Program-made: the position numbers and the translations under genes
In this document: positions 10,890-17,978 of the stretch, piece by piece
Position numbering within the stretch: the stretch's first letter is position 1
Layout: each line of letters starts with the position of its first letter
Notes under the pieces: model-generated
What the model saw: only the letters and a program-made list of their open reading frames with translations
What the model was told of the DNA's origin: nothing
Databases searched by the model: none
NCBI GenBank assembly: GCA_002440065.1
Contig: DJRK01000004.1
Coordinates: forward strand, 1-26,896
Reading direction: 5' to 3'
DNA from: Atopobium sp. UBA6362
Lineage (GTDB): Bacteria > Actinomycetota > Coriobacteriia > Coriobacteriales > Atopobiaceae
Length of the DNA: 26,896 nucleotides

Positions 10890-12316
10890 TCTCGGTCCCA
10901 TACGCGGTCGCGGCCGCCGACGGCCTCTCCGAGGAGCACCGCGAGGTCGTGAAGTCCCTGCTCAACAACTGGAACAGCCACTACAAGGGCAACCTGCTGC
11001 GCTCCGACTACTACGAGGCCCGTAACATGCTCAAGGACCTCGGCATCGCCGTGCCGGACTCGCTCAAGGACCTCGAGGTCGCGTGCGGCTGGGGCTACAA
11101 AGTGGTCGAGGTAATGCGCGACCACATCGCATTCGACGGCTTCTCGGCCCCCGACGACGAGGACTACGACGCGCTGCTGCGCTCGGTCGCGGTGCGCAAC
11201 TCCATGGACTCGCGGGTGGGCAAGGCCGTGAACTCGGCGCTCAAGTACTGCTTCGCCATGTGGGTCGTGACCGCCGACGAGGACGGTCGCGCCCGCATCT
11301 CCGCATACCCGCCCACGCTCTCCACGGGCATCTGGGACGACGTGCACGAGCGCCTGGAGGCCGGCATGTTCGTCGTCTCCTTCGAGCGCGACCACGGCCG
11401 CCCCACGAACCGCCCGAACTGGGTCAACGTCATGCTGCCCGACTGCATGGTGCGCATCCGCGAGGTGCGCAGCAACGAGTGGGCGGCCGAGTACGTGCCG
11501 CACGGCCTGGGCCGCGTGCCCATGTTCGTCATGCCGCACAACCCCGACGACGACCGGCCCTTCGGCGTCTCGCGCATCGACCCGGAGGTGCGCTGGCTCA
11601 TCGACTGCGCCATGCGCGCCAACGTGAACGAGGAGGTCGCGGCCGCCTTCGCCGCGTCGACCCAGAAGTACCTCTTGGGCACCGACGGCGACGCCTTCGC
11701 GGACACGACCAAGTGGAGCGCGTTCATCGGTTCCATCTTCGAGGTGTCGCTGAACTCCCAGGGCCAGGTCCCTCAGTTCGGGCAGCTCACGCAGCCCTCC
11801 ATGCAGCCCATGACGGAGCACTTCGCCAACCTCTGCAAGCGCATGAGCGCGGCGACGGGCATCCACGTGGGGCAGTTCGGAATCATGAGCGACAACCCGA
11901 GCTCCGCCGAGGCGATCTACGCCGAGAACGAGCCGCTCATCCTCAAGTGCAAGAGCTTCATCCGCGAGGCCAAGGCGGCGCTCTCGGACGTCGCGACGGC
12001 GTGCCTCGCCACCGAGCTGGGCACGACGTTCGCCGATGCCGAGGAGGCGTGCGGGGTATCGGTCCACTTCCTGAACCCCGCCATGCCCACCCTCGCCCAG
12101 CAGACCGACTCCGCCATCAAGCTCGCGTCGGCTGTCGACGGCTTCGCCGGCACGCCGACCTTCTGGAGGCTCAACGGGTTGGACGACGACGAGGTCCGCA
12201 ACGTCGAGAGTGAGTGCAGGCGGAACGTCACGCGCTCTACGGCGGGCGACCTGATTGCCGCGCTCTCGAAGCCGGCGGGCGCGTCGGACGGCGGCGGCGA
12301 TGATCAGCAAGACTGA
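10886..12316 (+). CDS. Portal protein (SPP1 gp6-like)
   Basis: 476 residues from an ATG that overlaps the terminase stop. The N-terminal helices and YYEARNMLKDLGIAVPDSLKDLEVACGW are typical of SPP1-type portals. PNWVNVMLPD, GRVPMFVMPHNPDDDRPFGVSRI and the central helix with GIHVGQFGIMSDNPSSAEAIYAENEPLI (the long helix and tunnel loop region) all match. An acidic C-terminus (GGGDDQQD) closes it. It forms the dodecameric ring at the packaging vertex through which DNA enters. It overlaps the head-morphogenesis gene by 17 bases. Confidence 0.9.
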   Translation: MISVPYAVAAADGLSEEHREVVKSLLNNWNSHYKGNLLRSDYYEARNMLKDLGIAVPDSLKDLEVACGWGYKVVEVMRDHIAFDGFSAPDDEDYDALLRSVAVRNSMDSRVGKAVNSALKYCFAMWVVTADEDGRARISAYPPTLSTGIWDDVHERLEAGMFVVSFERDHGRPTNRPNWVNVMLPDCMVRIREVRSNEWAAEYVPHGLGRVPMFVMPHNPDDDRPFGVSRIDPEVRWLIDCAMRANVNEEVAAAFAASTQKYLLGTDGDAFADTTKWSAFIGSIFEVSLNSQGQVPQFGQLTQPSMQPMTEHFANLCKRMSAATGIHVGQFGIMSDNPSSAEAIYAENEPLILKCKSFIREAKAALSDVATACLATELGTTFADAEEACGVSVHFLNPAMPTLAQQTDSAIKLASAVDGFAGTPTFWRLNGLDDDEVRNVESECRRNVTRSTAGDLIAALSKPAGASDGGGDDQQD

Positions 12317-13514
12317 GTGGAGGGCCTACAACGACTCGGTCAAGGCTCTGGTGGACAGGGCCGCCTCCGATGTTGAGTCGGCGGTCCTCAAGTGGTGCCG
12401 CGCGAACCCAGAAGCCACGGTGGCCGAGAAGCGCGAGGCCGCGAAGCTTGTCATGGACTCGCTCGTCCAGGGCTATGATGACCTCGCCGCCGAGTTTGCA
12501 GCCGAATGGTACGACGACCAAGCGGGCAAGGCGGGGGGCAGGCTCAAGGAGGCCGTTACCTCCACGGTCTACGAGCCTGGGAAGGTCGAAGAGGTCGCGC
12601 GCTACCAGGCGAAGAAGCTCATCGCCGGCGGCGACGAGGCCTTCGCAAAGTGTTGCGGCGAGTACGCCCGAAACGACGCGCTGAGAAGCCTCAACGAGAC
12701 GATCATCGCGAACGCAGGCCGCGACAGGAGGGCGGGCGTGCGCTTTGCCCGGGTCTCGACGGGGGCGGAGACTTGCGCCTTCTGCCTCATGCTCTGCTCG
12801 CGCGGAGCCGTGTACCACACGAGGGAAACGGCCGGCACGTTCAGGCATTTCCACCGCAACTGCGACTGCAAGGTCGTTCCCGGCTTCGAGAGCGACCCGA
12901 TGGCAGAGCTCGTGGAAGGACAGGACCCCAAGGCAATCTACGACCGCCTCAAGGAGGTCGAGAAGTCGAGCGGGGCAAAACCCGGGTCACGGGACTTCGC
13001 CCGCGAAATAGAGCTTCGCGATCCTGATTGGCTTCGCGGCGGGGAACTCAGCGTCGACTACAAAGGTTGGTCCGCGAGAGAGAAGAGGAAGCTTGCGACA
13101 CAAGAGGAGCGCGAGCACAGAACCCTCGCCTTCAACGGTTTTAAGTTCTATCCAATACCGACCGACCGCGCAGCTCCCGCAAACATCGACCTTTGGCTAA
13201 GCGGGGACTTCTGGGAGCTCAAATCGGTGACGGGCGACGTGAGGCGAGTCGCTCAGCGCATCGATGAGGCGGTTTCAAAATGGGACAGGCTGCATGAAGC
13301 CGAGCTTGCTTCTGAAAGTACGCCAAAAATCATCGTTGACAATGCGAACGGCAAGTCTAGCGATCCGCTCGTTGCTGAAGAAATTCGCAAGAAAATGGAA
13401 GACTACGCCGAAAAAGGCTTCGATGAAGCGATGCTAATCCGACGAGATGGAAAGATCGTCCACATAAAAAGTGAGGTCCAGCCCGGGAATCATCGACCGG
13501 GGGGGCCTCACTAG
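12300..13514 (+). CDS. Head morphogenesis (minor capsid) protein fused to CdiA-type C-terminal nuclease domain
   Basis: 404 residues from ATG 12300, overlapping the portal end. Residues 1-200 are a gp7/MuF-like minor head protein: long helices, then C159-x2-C162 (CAFC), H183/H185 and C188/C190 (HRNCDC), the usual metal-binding end. Residues about 235-404 are extra and look like the C-terminal nuclease of CdiA-type contact-dependent toxins: REHRTLAFNGFKF, then IDLWLSGDFWELKS with D297, E306 and K308, a Q-rich-like helix RVAQRIDEAVSKW, KIIVDNANG, and a final strand pair AMLIRRDGKIVHI. Base composition falls in GC from about 13020 on. Nuclease/effector domains fused to MuF-type head proteins are known ('polyvalent'/PBECR-like cases); this one might be injected with the DNA. 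Toxicity is inference. Confidence 0.85.
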   Translation: MISKTEWRAYNDSVKALVDRAASDVESAVLKWCRANPEATVAEKREAAKLVMDSLVQGYDDLAAEFAAEWYDDQAGKAGGRLKEAVTSTVYEPGKVEEVARYQAKKLIAGGDEAFAKCCGEYARNDALRSLNETIIANAGRDRRAGVRFARVSTGAETCAFCLMLCSRGAVYHTRETAGTFRHFHRNCDCKVVPGFESDPMAELVEGQDPKAIYDRLKEVEKSSGAKPGSRDFAREIELRDPDWLRGGELSVDYKGWSAREKRKLATQEEREHRTLAFNGFKFYPIPTDRAAPANIDLWLSGDFWELKSVTGDVRRVAQRIDEAVSKWDRLHEAELASESTPKIIVDNANGKSSDPLVAEEIRKKMEDYAEKGFDEAMLIRRDGKIVHIKSEVQPGNHRPGGPH

Positions 13515-13531
13515 TCAAAGTATACCCGATT

Positions 13532-13617
13532 CGGGGCGTGGCGGAACTGGCAGACGCGCGTGCCTCAGGAGCACGTGGGCTAAGCCCGTGCGGGTTCGAG
13601 CCCCGCCGCCCCGACCA
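13532..13617 (+). tRNA. tRNA-Leu (anticodon CAG), with CCA encoded
   Basis: 86-nt class II cloverleaf: acceptor CGGGGCG/CGCCCCG, anticodon stem CGTGC/GCACG with loop CTCAGGA (U33 present, anticodon CAG, reads CTG), a long variable arm TGGGCTAAGCCCGT, T arm GCGGG/CCCGC with canonical TTCGAGC loop, discriminator A73 as required for leucine, and CCA at 13615-13617. It sits inside the structural operon 17 bases after the head-protein fusion. All conserved positions are intact, so it should be functional. Confidence 0.95.
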
Positions 13618-13631
13618 CTCAAGGAGCCGAC

Positions 13632-13817
13632 ATGGTCACCGATGAGATGCTCAGGCAGTGCGAGCGCTTCCTCAGGCTCGTAAACGACAGGATCGAGGCC
13701 GACGGGAAGATAGGCCGCGGAGCCCTGATCGCGGTCTCCGATGTGTACAGGTCGGTCGTCGAGGCCGACGGCGCGGAAGACGCCCTCACAACGGTCACGG
13801 GATTCAGACCCGAGTAG
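13632..13817 (+). CDS. Small acidic helical protein, 61 aa
   Basis: ATG with AAGGAG (13621-13626) five bases upstream, 14 bases after the tRNA. The product is helical (DEMLRQCERFLRLVNDRI ... GALIAVSDVYRSVVEADGAEDALTTV) and acidic, with no recognised family. In polymorphic toxin loci the gene directly downstream of the toxin tip is often its immunity protein; size and acidity make this one a candidate partner of the nuclease-like domain ending at 13514, but there is no direct evidence. It is followed by a terminator-like hairpin. Confidence 0.6.
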   Translation: MVTDEMLRQCERFLRLVNDRIEADGKIGRGALIAVSDVYRSVVEADGAEDALTTVTGFRPE

Positions 13818-13852
13818 ACATATAGATCAAGACCGACAACCTAGCTTCAACC

Positions 13853-13874
13853 AAAGGCCCCGCACGGGGCCTTT
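13853..13874 (+). terminator. Hairpin with GCAC loop between accessory cassette and scaffold gene
   Basis: AAAGGCCCC (13853-13861), loop GCAC, GGGGCCTTT (13866-13874): a perfect 9-bp stem with A3/T3 ends, reading the same on both strands. It ends the cassette [toxin-like tip, tRNA, 61-aa gene] before the scaffold-capsid part. Confidence 0.65.
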
Positions 13875-13893
13875 CCCATGCTCATGCAAACCA

Positions 13894-13928
13894 GGCCCGC
13901 ACGGGCCGCGAGATGGCCCGCACGGGCC
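13894..13928. repeat. Two identical hairpin repeats with GCAC loops
   Basis: The 14-mer GGCCCGCACGGGCC occurs at 13894-13907 and again at 13915-13928, each a 5-bp stem with loop GCAC. Together with the terminator at 13853 this makes three hairpins with the same loop within 76 bases, immediately ahead of the scaffold ribosome site (GGAG, 13934-13937). Confidence 0.65.
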
Positions 13929-13942
13929 GAAAAGGAGCCGTG

Positions 13943-14449
13943 ATGGCGGAAAACGAGAACGCTGCGGCGCAGGCCGCCGAGACTGAGGAGGCAGCCCAGG
14001 AGCAGACCGACTACAAGGCGCTCTACGAGCAGTCGCTCAAGGAGTCGCGCAAGTGGGAGGACCGCTCGAAGCGCAACCTCGAGGAGCTGAAGGCCCTCAA
14101 AGAGTCGGCCGGGAAGCCCGATAAGACCGTGGAGGAGCGGCTGGCCGCCCTCGAGGACGAGAACGCCCAGCTCAAGGCGAGCGCGGCGCGCAGCTCCCTC
14201 GTGCAGTCCGTCGCCAAGGCCACCGGGCTCGACGCCTCGATCGTCTCCGCGCTCAACGGGGCCGACGAGGAGGAGCTGACCGCCCAGGCCCAGGCCGTCG
14301 CGGCGCTCGCCAAGCCAGTCGGCGCGCCCAAGGCGCCCGAGGCCGGTAAGAAGGTCAGGCCCGGCAAGCCCTCCAAGAAGGACATCCTCGCCATCAAGGA
14401 CCCCAAGGAAAGAAAGGCCGCGATCGCGGCCAACATCGACCTCTTCTAA
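13943..14449 (+). CDS. Capsid scaffolding protein
   Basis: 168 residues. I choose ATG 13943 (GGAG five bases upstream) over ATG 13913, which lies inside a hairpin repeat. It begins with an acidic Ala/Glu/Gln-rich stretch, continues with a long coiled coil (about 24-92, ALYEQSLKESRKWEDRSKRN ... AALEDENAQLKA), and has a basic C-terminus (KKVRPGKPSKKDILAIKDPKERKAAIAANIDLF), the usual capsid-binding end of phage scaffolds (DUF4355-like). It lies directly in front of the major capsid gene as expected. Scaffolds fill the prohead during assembly and leave before DNA enters. Confidence 0.85.
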   Translation: MAENENAAAQAAETEEAAQEQTDYKALYEQSLKESRKWEDRSKRNLEELKALKESAGKPDKTVEERLAALEDENAQLKASAARSSLVQSVAKATGLDASIVSALNGADEEELTAQAQAVAALAKPVGAPKAPEAGKKVRPGKPSKKDILAIKDPKERKAAIAANIDLF

Positions 14450-14464
14450 GAGAAAGGGGCTAAC

Positions 14465-15313
14465 ATGCCCGACATCAAGACCCTCGCGAAGGCCCGCGAC
14501 GTCGACCTCGTCGACACCTTCACCAAGTCCATCTCCAAGCTCGCCTCCATGCTCTCCACCTGCGAGCCCATCCCCGCCGCCTCCGGCGAGACGCTCCATC
14601 AGAAGAAGATCGTGGGCAAGCTCTCGACCGATGAGTACACCGAGGGCCAGGACATCCCCATCTCGTCCTACAAGTACCAGGACGTGCAAACCTTCGAAGT
14701 CGGCATCAAGCCCTTCCGTAAACAGGCCACCCTCCAGGAGATCAAGAAGCGCGGCTACGACGTGGCCGTCGACAAGACCGACGCGGCCATGCTCTCCGAC
14801 ATCCAGGCCGAGATCAAGAAGGGCTTCCTCAACATCCTTTCCACGACCGACGGAGCTACCGAGGCGAAGGGCGCGAACCTCGTGTCCTGCGCCGCAGCCA
14901 TGTGGGCAGCCCTCTCCAACAAGGTCGAGGAGTACGGCTTCGGCGACGTCGAGGCGGTCTTCCTCGTGAACCCCGTCGACTTCGCCAAGTGCATCGGCGA
15001 CTCCGAGGTCTTCGCCGCGTTCGGCATCAGCTACATCCAGAACTGGGCCGGCCTCGGCACGCTCATCTCCACCGGCTCCGTGCCCGCCGGCACCGTCTAC
15101 GCAACGGTGAAGAACAACGTGAAGATTTACGTCGCGAGCAACGAGGGCGACGACCTGTTCGACTTCTACACCGACGAGTCCGGCTACATCGCCGTCCAGC
15201 ACTCGCCCAAGCTCACGAGCATCACCTACGACACCGTCTGCTACCTCGGCGTGACCTTCTTCGCCGAGTACGCCGACTTCATCGTGAAGGGCACGATCGC
15301 CCCGACCGCGTAA
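14465..15313 (+). CDS. Major capsid protein (HK97 fold)
   Basis: 282 residues, with an AAAGGGG site before the ATG, 15 bases after the scaffold gene. The N-terminal helix and arm (LAKARDVDLVDTFTKSISKLASML), the E-loop region (GKLSTDEYTEGQDIPISSYKYQDV), a P-domain with a spine helix (DKTDAAMLSDIQAEIKKGFLNIL) and an A-domain (VEAVFLVNPVDFAK, GTVYATVKNNVKIYVAS) are those of HK97-like major capsid proteins of the short type without a fused protease. No maturation protease gene is present nearby, which fits a phage that uses a separate scaffold. It builds the icosahedral head. Confidence 0.9.
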   Translation: MPDIKTLAKARDVDLVDTFTKSISKLASMLSTCEPIPAASGETLHQKKIVGKLSTDEYTEGQDIPISSYKYQDVQTFEVGIKPFRKQATLQEIKKRGYDVAVDKTDAAMLSDIQAEIKKGFLNILSTTDGATEAKGANLVSCAAAMWAALSNKVEEYGFGDVEAVFLVNPVDFAKCIGDSEVFAAFGISYIQNWAGLGTLISTGSVPAGTVYATVKNNVKIYVASNEGDDLFDFYTDESGYIAVQHSPKLTSITYDTVCYLGVTFFAEYADFIVKGTIAPTA

Positions 15314-15328
15314 GGATTGGAGGGCTGC

Positions 15329-15640
15329 ATGAGGGCCAAGGTAACCTACCCGTTCACCGACAGGGAGACGGGCGAGGTCCGCTACAGGGGCGACGCGCTC
15401 GAGCTCGCCGCCGAGCGGTTCCGCGAGCTCTACACGGGAGGGTTCGTCGAGGCGGCGGGGGAGGAGGGCCCCGAGCCCCCGCGCGGTCCCGCTGCCGAGA
15501 CGGACGCGCCCGAGGAGGCGGCCCAGGCCGCCCCGGAACCCACCTGCGCCGAGTTACGCGCCGCCATCGAGGCCAAGGGCGGCTTCGCCCCCAAGAAGGC
15601 TACGAAGGCCCAGCTCGCAGAGATCCTGGGGACGCTGTGA
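15329..15640 (+). CDS. Small head protein with C-terminal HeH/LEM-like motif
   Basis: 103 residues from ATG 15329 (GGAGGG six bases upstream; a TTG at 15317 is less likely). The N-terminus (KVTYPFTDRETGEVRYRGDALELAAERFRELYTGGFV) is a small beta/alpha part seen in phage proteins beside the capsid gene. An acidic Pro/Ala linker (45-70) leads to CAELRAAIEAKGGFAPKKATKAQLAEIL (73-100), a helix-extended loop-helix of the HeH/LEM/SAP group. The gene's place suggests a capsid-associated or connector accessory protein. It overlaps the next gene by GTGA. Confidence 0.75.
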   Translation: MRAKVTYPFTDRETGEVRYRGDALELAAERFRELYTGGFVEAAGEEGPEPPRGPAAETDAPEEAAQAAPEPTCAELRAAIEAKGGFAPKKATKAQLAEILGTL

Positions 15641-16053
15641 GCGCCCAGGCCTTCGCGACGCTCTCCGACTACGAGGCCCGCTACGGCCTCGTCGAGGGGG
15701 ACGCGCGCGAGAGGGTACCCGCGCTGCTCGAAGACGCCTCCGCCCTCATGCGCTCCTACTTCGCCGACAGGGCGGGCGTCCCCTACGAGCCCGCCCTCTC
15801 AGGCCGCTTCGACGAGAGCGCCCGCGCCGTCTGCTGCGCCGTCGTGGCGCGCGCGGTGAACGTGCCGGCCGCCATGGCGGGGCTCACCCAGGTCACCCAG
15901 ACCACGGGGCCCTACAGCTCCTCGGCGACGTTCGCCAACCCGACGGGCGACCTCTACCTGACCTCCGCCGAGCTGCGCCGCCTGGGGCTCGCCGGTACGC
16001 GGGTGGGGACGATCCCCGCCATGACGCGGGTCGACAGGGAGGGGACATGCTGA
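15637..16053 (+). CDS. Head-tail connector protein (Gp15/Gp19/Gp42-like)
   Basis: 138 residues from a GTG coupled to the previous stop. AFATLSDYEARYGLVEGDARERVPALLEDASALMRSY is the classic opening of this connector family, followed by a helix with paired cysteines (ESARAVCCAVVARAVN) and a beta part (GLTQVTQTTGPYSSSATFANPTGDLYLT) ending in ELRRLGL. It would form the adaptor ring under the portal. It is the first of four consecutive connector genes. Confidence 0.85.
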   Translation: MSAQAFATLSDYEARYGLVEGDARERVPALLEDASALMRSYFADRAGVPYEPALSGRFDESARAVCCAVVARAVNVPAAMAGLTQVTQTTGPYSSSATFANPTGDLYLTSAELRRLGLAGTRVGTIPAMTRVDREGTC

Positions 16054-16382
16054 CGCCGCCCACCGAGACGGTCGAGTTCCTCGTCGACGAGGACGAGCTC
16101 GACGACCTCGGCGAGGTCGTGGGGACGCGCACCGAGCATCTCCGCGCCGAGTGCGTCGTGTGCCCGGGCGCGACCTCGTCGCTAGGGGCGGACCGCCCCA
16201 ACGGGTTCTCCGCCGCGTTCACGCTCCACGTGCCCAAGGGGTTCTCGGCGAACCTGCGCGGGGCGCGCGCCGTCGTGCGGGGCGAGGAGTACGCCGTCTC
16301 AGGCGACCCCCAGCCCTACGCCGAGGGATCGTGCCCGGGGGAGTACTGCATGCCCGTCGAGGTAGGGAGGGCCGATGGCTGA
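16047..16382 (+). CDS. Head closure/stopper-like connector protein
   Basis: 111 residues with ATG 16047 overlapping the previous gene by 7 bases and a GGGAGG site in front. The product is strand-rich (TVEFLVDEDELDDLGEVVGT, NGFSAAFTLHVPKGFSANLRGARAVVRGEEYAVSGDP), matching the barrel of Gp16-like stopper proteins, which seal the portal after packaging. Assignment rests mainly on position and fold class. Confidence 0.7.
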   Translation: MLTPPTETVEFLVDEDELDDLGEVVGTRTEHLRAECVVCPGATSSLGADRPNGFSAAFTLHVPKGFSANLRGARAVVRGEEYAVSGDPQPYAEGSCPGEYCMPVEVGRADG

Positions 16383-16668
16383 CGCGTCCGTGAATTTCGG
16401 CCGCTTCAAGTGGGAGCGAGCCGGCTACGCCGAGCTCATGGACTCCGAGCCCGTCCAGGGCATCGTCAAGACCGTGGCGAGGCAGGTCAGGGCGCGCGCC
16501 ACGTCGGCTCTCTCGCCGGACGGCCACACCGTGCCCGGTTTCACCATGTACAAGGTCCAGGGCAGGCTCGCGCGGGGCTACGCGGTGGCGGCGGTCTCGA
16601 AGCACGCCAAGTACTCCTGCGCGAAGCACAGGACCCTGACCAAGGCCGCGAGGAGCGTGAGGTTCTGA
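16375..16668 (+). CDS. Tail-completion/minor component (HK97 gp10-like position)
   Basis: 97 residues, overlapping the previous gene by 8 bases. It has a long helix (DSEPVQGIVKTVARQVRARATSAL, about 23-46) followed by small strands and a basic tail (KYSCAKHRTLTKAARSVRF). The order stopper - this gene - tail terminator is that of the HK97 gp10 or DUF5403 proteins of actinobacterial phages, which help join tail to head. Sequence motifs are weak, so the call is mainly positional. Confidence 0.6.
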   Translation: MADASVNFGRFKWERAGYAELMDSEPVQGIVKTVARQVRARATSALSPDGHTVPGFTMYKVQGRLARGYAVAAVSKHAKYSCAKHRTLTKAARSVRF

Positions 16669-16669
16669 C

Positions 16670-17023
16670 ATGGCAGACGTAGAGGCCGAGGTCGCTCGCT
16701 TCCTCTGCCAGGCGACGGGCGCCGACGCGTTCCTGGACGTCCCCGCCGGGCACCCCGGCGAGATGCTCACCGTCATGCGCACGGGCGGCGGCGGCGGGTT
16801 CCTGGAGCCCGCCTACCTCGACGTCGACTGCTGGGCGCCCGAGGGCAAGGGCGGGCGCAAGGCCGCGCAGGCCCTCGCCGAGAGGGTGAAGGCCGCCGTG
16901 CCGTCGCTCGAGGACATCGAGGAAGTCTACGGCCCGACCGTCGAGAACGCCTACAGGAACCCCGACCCAGACACCGGGCGCAAGCGCTACACGGTGCAGG
17001 TCGAGCTCTTCATTTGCGAGTGA
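16670..17023 (+). CDS. Tail terminator protein
   Basis: 117 residues, one base after the previous stop. DVEAEVARFLCQATG, then VPAGHPGEMLTVMRTGGGG, LDVDCWAPEGKGGRKAAQALAERV and PDTGRKRYTVQVELFI are the conserved blocks of siphophage tail-terminator (minor tail, DUF3168-like) proteins: an alpha/beta fold that caps the tail tube and contacts the head connector. It lies immediately before the major tail protein as usual. Confidence 0.8.
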   Translation: MADVEAEVARFLCQATGADAFLDVPAGHPGEMLTVMRTGGGGGFLEPAYLDVDCWAPEGKGGRKAAQALAERVKAAVPSLEDIEEVYGPTVENAYRNPDPDTGRKRYTVQVELFICE

Positions 17024-17036
17024 AGGAGGCCGCTGG

Positions 17037-17687
17037 ATGGCGACCAAGAACGTAAACGAGGCGGCCGCCCAGGCCGCAGATCAGGAGGTGGCCACCATGG
17101 CCGCTAAGACAGAGTCCGCGAAGAACAACGCCGCAAACGTCTCCGCCGCGAAGGGCGTGAAGGGCGGCTACATCTTCTCCGCCCCGGTCGGCACGACGCT
17201 GCCCGCCAAGCCCGTCTCCCAGAAGAGCGAGCTCGACCCCGCCTTCAAGTGCCTCGGCTTCGTCTCCGAGGACGGCTACGTCGAGAGCGTCTCGGAGGAC
17301 TCGAACGACACGGTCGACATGAACGGCGACCTCATGTTCTCGTCCGGCTCCAACCGCGTCGAGTCGGCGCAGCTCACGCTGGCCGAGATCAAGGCCGAGA
17401 CGCTCAAGAGGCAGTACGGCTCCGAGAACGTGTCCGACGAGGGCGGCGTGATCAAGGTCAAGCACAACGGCGACTCCCACCCGGAGTTCGCCTACGTCCT
17501 GCTCCTGCTCCTCAAGAACGGGCGCAAGTGGACCAAGGTCGTGCCCGACGCGATGAGCTCCGAGCTCGACGACCTCACGATCTCCTCCTCCGAGCTGTGC
17601 CAGCGCGCGCTCACGATCAAGTACCTCGCCGACGACGAGGGCAACACCTGCTACGACTACTTCGAGTCCACCGAGACGGGGGCGTAA
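17037..17687 (+). CDS. Major tail (tube) protein
   Basis: 216 residues from ATG 17037 (AAGGAGG 17023-17029, spacing 7). A second in-frame ATG at 17097 also has a good site (AGGAGG 17083-17088, spacing 8) and would give 196 residues lacking a polar Ala/Asn/Gln-rich leader. The body is strand-rich (GYIFSAPVGTTLP, KCLGFVSEDGYVESVSEDSNDTVDMNG, RVESAQLTLAEIKAETL, RALTIKYLAD) as in tube proteins of siphophages. It precedes the tail chaperone pair, confirming the call. Either or both starts may be used. Confidence 0.85.
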   Translation: MATKNVNEAAAQAADQEVATMAAKTESAKNNAANVSAAKGVKGGYIFSAPVGTTLPAKPVSQKSELDPAFKCLGFVSEDGYVESVSEDSNDTVDMNGDLMFSSGSNRVESAQLTLAEIKAETLKRQYGSENVSDEGGVIKVKHNGDSHPEFAYVLLLLLKNGRKWTKVVPDAMSSELDDLTISSSELCQRALTIKYLADDEGNTCYDYFESTETGA

Positions 17688-17690
17688 GGC

Positions 17691-17978
17691 ATGGCCGAGG
17701 CGACCAACGTGAACACGGGCGTCCTGACGTTCGAGTTCGACGGCGGGGAGTACGAGCTCTCCCGCGCCGCGATCCAGTCCATGAAGGTGCAGAGGGCCAT
17801 GGCCTACGACGGCGACCCCGAGCACATGCGCGAGGTCTGGGACGCCATCGACCTCATCTTCCTCGGCAAGACCTCCGAGTACATGGACCGTCTCGCCGGG
17901 GGCGACCCGCTCGGCTGCCCCCAGGGGCGCTGGGGCGAGTTCTTCCAGGCCGCCATGGAGGCAGCGGCAAAAAACTAG
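17691..17978 (+). CDS. Tail assembly chaperone, short form (gpG-like)
   Basis: 95 residues, ending at TAG 17976-17978 directly behind a slippery heptamer. The fold is small (LTFEFDGGEYELSRAAIQSMKVQRAM...EVWDAIDLIFLGKTSEYMDRL) with an acidic, Ala-rich end. In siphophages this chaperone coats the tape measure protein during tail assembly. Two products from one start are expected: this one and the frameshifted longer form. Confidence 0.85.
   Translation: MAEATNVNTGVLTFEFDGGEYELSRAAIQSMKVQRAMAYDGDPEHMREVWDAIDLIFLGKTSEYMDRLAGGDPLGCPQGRWGEFFQAAMEAAAKN

Noticed and set aside
10625..12310. Long minus-strand open frame (561 codons) opposite terminase and portal
   Set aside because: Same shadow character as above; portal and terminase on the plus strand have clear family motifs.
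13847..15202. Minus-strand open frame (451 codons) opposite scaffold and capsid genes
   Set aside because: Low-complexity Gly/Leu/Val/Asp sequence, no start signal. The plus-strand genes are convincing.
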